Origin: Clostridia bacterium
Lineage (GTDB): Bacteria; Bacillota; Clostridia; TANB77; CAG-508
NCBI GenBank assembly: GCA_022798335.1
Contig: JAAWMH010000009.1
Span: 1 to 64,000 of the forward strand
Length of the DNA stretch: 64,000 nucleotides
Direction: 5' to 3'
The notes below the pieces were generated by a model. The model saw only the letters and a list, made by a program, of their open reading frames with translations. It was not told the origin of the DNA and did not search any database. A program made the position numbers and the translations under genes. Positions 52,506 through 61,007 of this stretch are shown in pieces. Each line of letters opens with the position of its first letter. Position 1 is the stretch's first letter.

Positions 52506-55325
52506 ATGGGAAATTTTAAAGAAAATTTGCAAGAAGGAATAAAAAAAGCAAAAACTGTAGTTATTAATATAATTAAACAGCCACTAAAAAAGTTAAAATG
52601 GGTAGCACTTGCTATTATAATTGTTATCACTTCTTTAGTGGCAAGTTATGATGCGCTAGCAGACCAATTCTCCAAAAAAACAGGCGAACATATGAAAAAT
52701 AACCCTGTACAATATGATGCAAAAGATGGATCGATTGTTATAGAAGAAGAACAAATAGCAGCTTTAGAAAAGATAATAGCAGATATGGGAACAACGAAAG
52801 AAAATTTAGGACTAACTACAGAAAATCTAAAAAAAATATATGCAGCAGAAGTAGTAACCCAAGAAATCAATAGAGGAGTACCAGAAGAAAAAGGAAAATA
52901 TTATGGTAGAATTTATGTAAAAAAAGCAAAAGATTCTACAGAAGAAAAAGATCTAGAAGATTTAATTTATATAGACTATGAACAATTTAAATCTTTATCA
53001 GCTTCAGAAATTACAAAATATTTTTCTATTCATGAAGATAAGCTATGTATTGCAAGTACGCGAGTAACAACAAATTCAGATGGAACAACAACAGAGCAAG
53101 TCAATATACAAGAATTAAATTACAAAAATCAATTACTGCCTTATATGATGCCAGTAGAGTTTTTATTAGATTTATGTTTTATTACGCATAACCCAGAATT
53201 TGTTATGGCATTAGCAGATAAAGTACTAGAAGAAACTAAAATTACAATAGCAGTATTAGAAGAAACTACAACTACACAAACAGAAACAACCAATAAATAT
53301 AAAATAGAAACAGAAACCGCAAGTTATGAAGCAAAATATGATAAAGACGGAAAATACATTACTACAGTTCATCATGATCCAACTACTACAATAAGTGCAG
53401 AACAAACTGAAAAAATTACGCAAACAGTTACTACAGTATCGCCAATTGTTAAAATTGTATCAATTAAAAGCTGGTTTATAGAGCAAACTTATACCTATAA
53501 TAAGGTAACAACAACCACTGTAACAGGAGGAGAAAGTGAGCAAATAGACCTACCAGATGAACAAAAGGGAATCCATAATTATCAATATTCTCATACAGTG
53601 AACCATGCAGATGGAACAAGCGAAAAAATATATACAAGTACTATTACTAGAAAAATAGGGCAAAAACAATATGCAACAATTACCACAACACAAGTTACTT
53701 ATCAAGAAGGAATTACAAAAGAACCACTAGACAAAGCAGACGAATTTTTAAAATTATTAAAAACACCATTTAAAATGCCAGGAGCCTTTAGAAAAGAAGC
53801 AGCAATAGGAGATGTTGTAAGTGGAGCAGGAGTACTATTACAAATGCTACAAAATAACGAAAGAACACAAGCTGTAGAACACATTATGAGATACATTCTT
53901 TATATTTATACAGGAAAGTATTATGGAGTAAAAGAACTAGACTTAAATTTATTTGAAGCAAATAATTTTACAACTATTTCTAATGGAAGTTTATCAAGTT
54001 ATTTAAGACAATTTGCCCACTCAGGAGAGGCACCACAATCAGCAGATGGAAAATATTATCTAATGTATGGAGACGGTTACGGATGGCCAACAATAGGAAC
54101 AGCAGATTTACAATGGAAATCACATTATAGCAAATTTGATGTACCAGGAATGGTCTTGAAAAATGGACAAGAACAATCTGTTAGCAGTGTAAAAGACTAT
54201 GTAAATGGATATTTAACTAAAGGCGCAACTGCAAAATATACTAATGATGAAGTATATCAAATGCAAATATATATAGAAAAAGAATTAGTAGATAAAATAG
54301 GAGATAGTGTACAAGAAGTATACTATAATGCAGCATTAAACAATACACAAGGCTTAAATCTTTCAAAACAGCAATTATATGCACTAACACATATAATTTA
54401 TAACTTTGGACATTTACCAGTTAGAAATGGAAAAACATTTAAACAAGTTTATGAAGCAGGAGCAGCATTATATACCATTAACTCTTGGGAACATAATCGC
54501 TACATATGGGATAATTGGTGGAATTATCTAGAAGGAGGAGCACCAGGACACATTAAATCAAGAGATGCCACTTTTGAAACCTATGTAAAAGGAATTTTAG
54601 ATTATTCTCAATCTAGCGCAGGCCCATTAGGAGCAAGAAAACATTATATTTATTATACACAAGCACAAATAAATAGAATTAGTTATGCACCAAAATTACC
54701 AATTACAAGAACAAGTAGTAATGAAAAAGAAATATTCACTTATGAAGAAAATAGTAGTGGAACAAACGGTGTTGTAGATGTAGGAAACTTAGAATTAACC
54801 ACTTATACGAACAAAGCAGGAAAAACCTTTATAGAATATAAACAAAATGTAGGACCTTGGGCGAAAATGCCATATGGAAACAATACTATAGCATATCAAG
54901 GATGCAGTATTACTTGTTTAGCCATAATGACAAGTGGATATGGTTATAATTATACACCACAAAAATGGTCTAGTACTTCTCTAATTGGTATGGCATCTCA
55001 AGCCAAACAATATGCACCAGGAAGTACCTATGTACAAATTGGTGGAGGAGCTTACAATGCAAATCTAAATATTGCACAAACCAATAAAACTGATATACAA
55101 AATCACTTAAAAACAGGAAATGTTGTTATTATTCACGTATTAGGTTCTAAAAATGGTTATAATAGTCCATATACTTCAAGTGAACACTGGATGGTATTGT
55201 TAGACATTAATGAAGCAGGAGACCAGGTATATGTATGTAACCCATATGCAGGAAAATCAAATGGATGGACAGATATTAATCAAGCTTTAAAATCATTATC
55301 ATTCTATATAAAGGTAAGTAAATAA
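52506..55325 (+). CDS. VirB1-like cell-wall hydrolase with lysozyme-like region and C39-like peptidase C-terminus
   Basis: TM anchor; lysozyme-like QLYALTHIIYNFGHLPVRNGKTFKQVYEAG; C-terminal YGNNTIAYQGCSITCLAIMTSGYG...GNVVIIHVLGSKNGYNSPYTSSEHWMVLLDI. Confidence 0.65.
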   Translation: MGNFKENLQEGIKKAKTVVINIIKQPLKKLKWVALAIIIVITSLVASYDALADQFSKKTGEHMKNNPVQYDAKDGSIVIEEEQIAALEKIIADMGTTKENLGLTTENLKKIYAAEVVTQEINRGVPEEKGKYYGRIYVKKAKDSTEEKDLEDLIYIDYEQFKSLSASEITKYFSIHEDKLCIASTRVTTNSDGTTTEQVNIQELNYKNQLLPYMMPVEFLLDLCFITHNPEFVMALADKVLEETKITIAVLEETTTTQTETTNKYKIETETASYEAKYDKDGKYITTVHHDPTTTISAEQTEKITQTVTTVSPIVKIVSIKSWFIEQTYTYNKVTTTTVTGGESEQIDLPDEQKGIHNYQYSHTVNHADGTSEKIYTSTITRKIGQKQYATITTTQVTYQEGITKEPLDKADEFLKLLKTPFKMPGAFRKEAAIGDVVSGAGVLLQMLQNNERTQAVEHIMRYILYIYTGKYYGVKELDLNLFEANNFTTISNGSLSSYLRQFAHSGEAPQSADGKYYLMYGDGYGWPTIGTADLQWKSHYSKFDVPGMVLKNGQEQSVSSVKDYVNGYLTKGATAKYTNDEVYQMQIYIEKELVDKIGDSVQEVYYNAALNNTQGLNLSKQQLYALTHIIYNFGHLPVRNGKTFKQVYEAGAALYTINSWEHNRYIWDNWWNYLEGGAPGHIKSRDATFETYVKGILDYSQSSAGPLGARKHYIYYTQAQINRISYAPKLPITRTSSNEKEIFTYEENSSGTNGVVDVGNLELTTYTNKAGKTFIEYKQNVGPWAKMPYGNNTIAYQGCSITCLAIMTSGYGYNYTPQKWSSTSLIGMASQAKQYAPGSTYVQIGGGAYNANLNIAQTNKTDIQNHLKTGNVVIIHVLGSKNGYNSPYTSSEHWMVLLDINEAGDQVYVCNPYAGKSNGWTDINQALKSLSFYIKVSK

Positions 55326-55338
55326 AGGAGGAAAGAAA

Positions 55339-56706
55339 GTGGAAAAAATAAAAAAATGGATTATTATTTTAATCATTTTAATGATATTATTAAGTTTAGC
55401 ATTTGTAATACTACTTACCACTTTTTCCTCTGAAGATGGAAAGATAACTTGGCCAGGAGCAATAAAAAATGAAGGAATAGGAAAAGAAGCAGAATCAGTT
55501 GAAGTAGAAAGTAAAATAGCACAAGTAAAAGATTACAACACTTTCTATACCATAGAAAATAGTATACAAAAATATTTTTTATATACAAAAGTAGGAAATA
55601 AACAAGCTCTAGATGACTTAATTACCGAAGAATATAAAAAGAAAAATAACTTAAGCATAGAAAATATAGTAGAACACTTTCCAAAAATAGAAGAAGACAA
55701 TGAATTTTTACTAAAACAGTTATACTTAAATGATAGTAAAATAAATCCAACCTATTACGCATATGGAGAATTACAACAAAAAAGCAAAAAAGATGAATAC
55801 TATTTTATTATTTATACAGATCAAACTAATTTATGTTGGAGTATAGAACCAATACAAAAACAAGAATATGAAAATAGAATTAAACAAGATAAAAGTAATG
55901 AAGAAAAAACAATTGCAAAAAAACAATATAACTCCATAACACAAAAGATAGTAACAAAAGAAGAAATAGCAAAAAAATATTTTAAAAATTATATATACCA
56001 AGCAGTATATGATAAACAAAGTGCTTATGAATTACTAGAACCACAATATCAAAGAGCAAAATATGGAAATATTACAACATATAGTAAATATCTTGAAGAA
56101 AGAAAAGAAGAATTAACATCTATGGACATATACAGTATTAAAAAAATAGAAGACTTTAAAAATGAAGACGAATATGCCCAATATATTGCAAATTTGCAGC
56201 AAAAAGGATTAAGACAATATTCTATCATAGAAGAAAAAGAATATACACAATATATATGTATAGATGATTATGGAAATTATTATATTTTTAGAGAAACCGC
56301 ACCAATGGACTACAAAGTTATATTAGACACGTACACGATAGACTTGCCAGAATTTATAGAAAAATATAATAATTCTACAGGAGAAGAAAAAGCCCTCATG
56401 AACATTCAAAAATTCTTCGAAGCAATCAATCAAGGGGACTATGCATATGCTTATACAAAACTAGACACAAATTTCAAAACAAATAATTTTAAAACACTAC
56501 AAGAATTTGAAAGCTATGTAAAGAATCATTTTTATGCAAAAAATAAGCTAACAGCTGAAAAAATGGATCCACAAGGAGAATTATATTTATATAAAATCAA
56601 TATAAATGATAAAACAGAGCAAAATCAAAATACTATAACTAAAACTTTTGTAATACAACTAAAAGAAGAAACAGACTTTGTTATGTCCTTTCAAGTGTCA
56701 GTTTAA
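55339..56706 (+). CDS. membrane-anchored protein of the T4SS cluster (tandem NTF2-like regions)
   Basis: single TM helix then repeated KYFKNYIYQAVYDKQSAYELLEP... / IQKFFEAINQGDYAYAYTKLD... units. Confidence 0.5.
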   Translation: MEKIKKWIIILIILMILLSLAFVILLTTFSSEDGKITWPGAIKNEGIGKEAESVEVESKIAQVKDYNTFYTIENSIQKYFLYTKVGNKQALDDLITEEYKKKNNLSIENIVEHFPKIEEDNEFLLKQLYLNDSKINPTYYAYGELQQKSKKDEYYFIIYTDQTNLCWSIEPIQKQEYENRIKQDKSNEEKTIAKKQYNSITQKIVTKEEIAKKYFKNYIYQAVYDKQSAYELLEPQYQRAKYGNITTYSKYLEERKEELTSMDIYSIKKIEDFKNEDEYAQYIANLQQKGLRQYSIIEEKEYTQYICIDDYGNYYIFRETAPMDYKVILDTYTIDLPEFIEKYNNSTGEEKALMNIQKFFEAINQGDYAYAYTKLDTNFKTNNFKTLQEFESYVKNHFYAKNKLTAEKMDPQGELYLYKININDKTEQNQNTITKTFVIQLKEETDFVMSFQVSV

Positions 56707-56912
56707 GTCTCAGTTTGTCAGTTTAGGGACGTACCTGTTTTGACCAAAACTGTCAGTTAGGGGACACTCTTTTACTAAATACCTACAGTAAGCTGTATAT
56801 AATGGTTTGTAAATACTAATAGAGGCCATTTAAGTTAGGAGAATACTTTAGATAATAAAGAGCAGTTCAATAAAAAGGGACTGCTCTACCTGTAAGAAAG
56901 GAGCAATTTAGG

Positions 56913-58247
56913 ATGCAAGAAAGTAGAGTAAGCAAAGTAAAACAAACGATGATACAAATTAGTTCACAAATAGAAGAAAGAGAAAAAAAGCAAGAAGAAA
57001 AAGCAAAACTTGAAAATGTTACATATTATGAAGAATTTGAATTTAAAAATGTAGGATTACGAGACAGAAACCTATACATTACAAAACTAGAAATAGGACA
57101 AGGAAAGCAAAAAACAGTAGTTTATGAAATATATGATGAAAATGCAAATCTGATAGCTACAGTAGATATAAAAGGAAAAATTCATTTTATGCCAGAATAT
57201 ATAGAAGCATTAAGAAAAATTGACGCAAGATATGTAGAAATGTTAAATCTAGAAGACGCTAAATTTGAATTGCCAGAAGAACTAGGAGAAAATGATATTT
57301 CATTGCAAGAAATAGAAATAAAAGAAGCACAAAAATTATTACAAAAAGAAGAGCAAGAAGAAACAAGCATAGAAAAAGCTAAAGACATTACAAAAGCAGA
57401 AGAAATCGAAGCATATTCAGAAATGCAAACCAATCAAACTTTTGATAAAATAACCAATAAACAAGAAATTGATCCAAACGCTAAAGTAACACAAACAGAA
57501 ACGCTAGCAGATATGATACCAGAAATAAAACAAAAAGGATTTGTAAAAATAGGAGTAGTATATTCAGATAGAACAAAAACAAATCATGGTAGATTTACTT
57601 TTGTAGGAATTACAGCACAAGGAGAAATGATGCCAATAGAAAGTTTAGAAAATGCACAAGCAGCATCAACAGGGCAAAGCATTATGTCTATTAACAGCAA
57701 TGATGGAAGTGTTATAGAAAAAGAACAAGTATCAGGAATGGTAAAACTAAATAGAGGAAATACTTTAAACGCAACAGAAGAATACCTTTCTATAAAAATT
57801 GGACAATATGGAGTAATAGAAGTAGACTATGTAAGAAGACAACTAGGAAAAAATAAGGAAGATGCATACTTTTCAGCACCAGTAGAAACACAAAATCAAA
57901 TGCCAACAACAAGGCAAGTAAAAGAAATGATGGATAAGCATTCTAATACTAGCCTAGAAGACGAAATAAATAAAGGAGCGCCAGAGATACAAAGAGATGG
58001 AGAAACAAGAATAGAAAATATAGATAAAATAGCATCTAATGATATGCTAGGAATAGACGATATTTTAGTATTAGAAGATGGAACGCAAACAACAATTAGA
58101 CAAGAAGCCCAAAAAGCAAAAGTAAGTCCAGAAGAATTTTTAAACAAATATGAAAGAAAAACAGGAAAAACACCAGATGAAATATTAGAACAAGTACATG
58201 AAGAGATAGAAGAAGAATATATAGGTACAGATGAAAGAAAAATATAA
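56913..58247 (+). CDS. hypothetical Glu-rich protein of the T4SS cluster
   Basis: 444-aa ORF with AAAGGAG RBS. Confidence 0.6.
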   Translation: MQESRVSKVKQTMIQISSQIEEREKKQEEKAKLENVTYYEEFEFKNVGLRDRNLYITKLEIGQGKQKTVVYEIYDENANLIATVDIKGKIHFMPEYIEALRKIDARYVEMLNLEDAKFELPEELGENDISLQEIEIKEAQKLLQKEEQEETSIEKAKDITKAEEIEAYSEMQTNQTFDKITNKQEIDPNAKVTQTETLADMIPEIKQKGFVKIGVVYSDRTKTNHGRFTFVGITAQGEMMPIESLENAQAASTGQSIMSINSNDGSVIEKEQVSGMVKLNRGNTLNATEEYLSIKIGQYGVIEVDYVRRQLGKNKEDAYFSAPVETQNQMPTTRQVKEMMDKHSNTSLEDEINKGAPEIQRDGETRIENIDKIASNDMLGIDDILVLEDGTQTTIRQEAQKAKVSPEEFLNKYERKTGKTPDEILEQVHEEIEEEYIGTDERKI

Positions 58248-58257
58248 AAAATAAGAA

Positions 58258-58300
58258 TAAAAATCACCTTATCAAATATAATGAAGAAGGTGATTTTTTT
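58258..58300 (+). terminator. AAAATCACCTT ... AAGGTGATTTTTTT hairpin
   Basis: inverted repeat plus T tract. Confidence 0.8.
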
Positions 58301-58371
58301 AAAATACATAAAAAAATGTTAAAATTTCACTTTACAAACTATATTTTTTATAGAAATGAGGAACAGCTTGT

Positions 58372-59604
58372 ATGAAAATATGTTCAAAAATAGGAGTTTT
58401 AATATTTACAATTTTATGGCTTGTTATTACTAATATATCCTATGCAAATTTAGAAGAAAATGAAATTATTAATATAAAAAATATTCAGAAGGAAGTAACA
58501 ATACAAACAGCAAATATAGCCCAAGATCCAAATTTAAATGCAAGAATAGGGCTAATATTAGATAGAAAATCAAAAAGTATTTTATACGAAAAAAATGGGC
58601 AAAAACAGGTACCAATGGCAAGTACCACCAAAATTATGACAGCAATTGTAATTTTAGAAAATGCAGATTTAAAAACAGTAGTAACAGTTGAAAAAAAAGC
58701 AGCAGGAACAGGAGGATCAAGATTAGGATTAAAAGTAAATGATAAAATAACAATACATGACTTATTATATGGTCTTATGTTAGAATCAGGAAATGATGCA
58801 GCAGTAGCATTAGCTATTGAAGTAGGAGGAAGCGTAGAAGGTTTTAGTCAGATGATGAATAAGCAAGCACAAAAAATGGGACTAATTAATAGCCACTTTG
58901 TAACTCCACACGGTTTAGATCAAACAGGACATTATACTACTGCATATGAGCTAGCATGTATGGCAGATTATGCACTAAATATTCCTAAATTTAAAGAAAT
59001 TGTAAGTACAAAAAATTATCAAATAACCATTAATGGAAAAAGCAGAACCATTTCAAATACAAATGAATTATTAGGAAATTTAGATGGTGTGTATGGAGTA
59101 AAAACAGGATTTACAAATGGAGCAAACCGCTGCTTAGTAACTAGCTGCAAAAGAGGGAACTTAGATATTATTACAGTGGTACTAGGAGCAGATACCAAAA
59201 AAATAAGAACAGCAGACAGTATGAAACTAATAGAATATGCCTATCAAAATTATGAAGTAATAAACTTGCAAGAAAAAATACAAGAACAATTCGAAAAATG
59301 GAAACAATTAAATGAAAAACGCATATATATTAATAAAGGAAAAACAAATAAAATAGAATTAAAAATAGAAGATTTAACTTATCAAGAAATGGCAGTAAAG
59401 AAAATAGAAAAAGATAATATAGTAATAGAAATTAATTCATTATACTATTTAGAAGCACCAGTAAAACAAAACGAAATAATAGGAAATGCACAAATACAAT
59501 TGAAGGGAGAAACAATTAGTACACTAAATATAGTTGCAAAAAATCAGATAGAGAAAAAAGAAGTGTTAGACTATTTTAAGCAATTTTTAAAACTAGTACC
59601 TTGA
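58372..59604 (+). CDS. dacA: D-alanyl-D-alanine carboxypeptidase (DacA/PBP5 family)
   Basis: MASTTKIMTAIVILE (SxxK), SGNDAAVALA (SGN), VKTGFTNGA (KTG). Confidence 0.93.
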   Translation: MKICSKIGVLIFTILWLVITNISYANLEENEIINIKNIQKEVTIQTANIAQDPNLNARIGLILDRKSKSILYEKNGQKQVPMASTTKIMTAIVILENADLKTVVTVEKKAAGTGGSRLGLKVNDKITIHDLLYGLMLESGNDAAVALAIEVGGSVEGFSQMMNKQAQKMGLINSHFVTPHGLDQTGHYTTAYELACMADYALNIPKFKEIVSTKNYQITINGKSRTISNTNELLGNLDGVYGVKTGFTNGANRCLVTSCKRGNLDIITVVLGADTKKIRTADSMKLIEYAYQNYEVINLQEKIQEQFEKWKQLNEKRIYINKGKTNKIELKIEDLTYQEMAVKKIEKDNIVIEINSLYYLEAPVKQNEIIGNAQIQLKGETISTLNIVAKNQIEKKEVLDYFKQFLKLVP

Positions 59605-59657
59605 CTTTTCTAGGAAAATTTGTTATGATAAGTATGCTCGTAAAAAAGAGCATATTT

Positions 59658-59733
59658 GCGGGAATAGCTCAGTTGATAGAGCGCTGCCTTGCCAAGGCAG
59701 AGGTCGCGGGTTTGAGCCCCGTTTCCCGCTCCA
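59658..59733 (+). tRNA. tRNA-Gly(GCC)
   Basis: GCGGGAA acceptor, anticodon loop TTGCCAA, T-arm GCGGGTTTGAGCCCCGT, 3' CCA; 7-nt anticodon loop. Confidence 0.95.
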
Positions 59734-59821
59734 ATTTTATAGCACTATAGCCATGTAGCTGAGGTGTTTAGGCTGTGCTCATTACAACTTCAGTATACAA
59801 AAACTATAAAGTATTATAATC

Positions 59822-59895
59822 GGCGCTATAGCCAAGTGGTAAGGCACGAGTCTGCAAAACTCTGATCCCCGGTTCAAATCCGGGTGGCGCCTCCA
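59822..59895 (+). tRNA. tRNA-Cys(GCA)
   Basis: GGCGCTATAGCCAAGTGGTAAGGC, anticodon loop CTGCAAA, encoded CCA. Confidence 0.95.
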
Positions 59896-60084
59896 AGAAA
59901 TTAGCATTTTGGTTCAAAGTCAATAGTTGGGGTGAGATACCTGAAAAGTATTCTTATCTCAGCTTTTTTTATTGGTCAAAAATTTTAGACAAAAGATGTT
60001 CAAAATCGTTGATTTTAGGCAATTCGATTCAATAGATTATTAGTGTCTCTAAAATATAGATAATTTGTAGAATAGGAGAAAAAA

Positions 60085-60663
60085 ATGAAAAATATAGCAA
60101 TATTTGGAGCAAGCCGTTCAGGCAAATCAACACTATCTAGAATGATAGCTAAAAAGTATCCACAGTATCAAATTTTTGTAGGAGACGATATAAGAGGAGC
60201 ATTCCAACATATTTTACCTCAAAACAAAATAAATAGTAGAGGTGGAAGCGGTATGCAAGGAGACTTTCAAAAGTTTTTAGCATACTTATTTTATAAAAGT
60301 ATTAAAAGTATTAAAAGAAATAAAGGAGACTTTAATTATATTGTAGAAACATGTGATATGGAACCAGAACAAGCAAAAGAATTATTTAATGAAAAAAATA
60401 CGATTGTTTTATTTTTAGGTTTCCCAAAACAAACCGTAGAACAGCATATAGAGCAAATCAAAGAATATCAAACACCAAAAGATTGGACTTATACAAGAAC
60501 AGAAAAATGCATTTTAGAACATGCTAAAGACTGGACAAAAAAGAGTAAGGAATTTGAGGAAAAATGCAAAGAGTTAGATATATGGTTTGTAGATACATCA
60601 AAAGATAGAGAAAAAGTATTAAAAGATACTATACAAACTATAGAAAATCTAATAGCAGAATAA
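60085..60663 (+). CDS. P-loop nucleoside/nucleotide kinase-like protein
   Basis: IAIFGASRSGKSTLSRMIAKKYP Walker A; FVGDDIRGAF. Confidence 0.75.
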   Translation: MKNIAIFGASRSGKSTLSRMIAKKYPQYQIFVGDDIRGAFQHILPQNKINSRGGSGMQGDFQKFLAYLFYKSIKSIKRNKGDFNYIVETCDMEPEQAKELFNEKNTIVLFLGFPKQTVEQHIEQIKEYQTPKDWTYTRTEKCILEHAKDWTKKSKEFEEKCKELDIWFVDTSKDREKVLKDTIQTIENLIAE

Positions 60664-60726
60664 AAGAGCAAAAGATATATTTTTAGGTCAGAGCATTAGT
60701 AAAATGTAAAAATATTTTTAGCAAAT

Positions 60727-60762
60727 GAAATTGCTTAAGGTAAAAAAGCCTTAAGCAATTTT
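60727..60762 (+). terminator. GAAATTGCTTAAGG / CCTTAAGCAATTTT hairpin
   Basis: inverted repeat plus T-rich tail. Confidence 0.8.
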
Positions 60763-61007
60763 GCTACGGACATAAATTTAAGAGGCTAAAATCTTGAAAA
60801 TGTTACGAAAATGTAATATAATTGTAAAACGCAGGTAGAAAAACAAAACAAAAAGAAGAAATTACAAAATCCGTAGGAAAAAAATAAATACCAAATATTA
60901 CAAAACAGAAAAAATTGGAAAAGTAGGTAAAACCTGCTATTGACATGAGTAAAGAACGAAAGTAAAATAGAATATATAGTAATAGGTAAAAAAGGATGGG
61001 AGAAAAC

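Noticed and set aside
59658-59733. tRNA-Gly in this window as a quadruplet CGGN decoder
   Set aside because: Its anticodon loop is the normal 7 nt (TTGCCAA) with A at position 37, not an expanded loop or G37.
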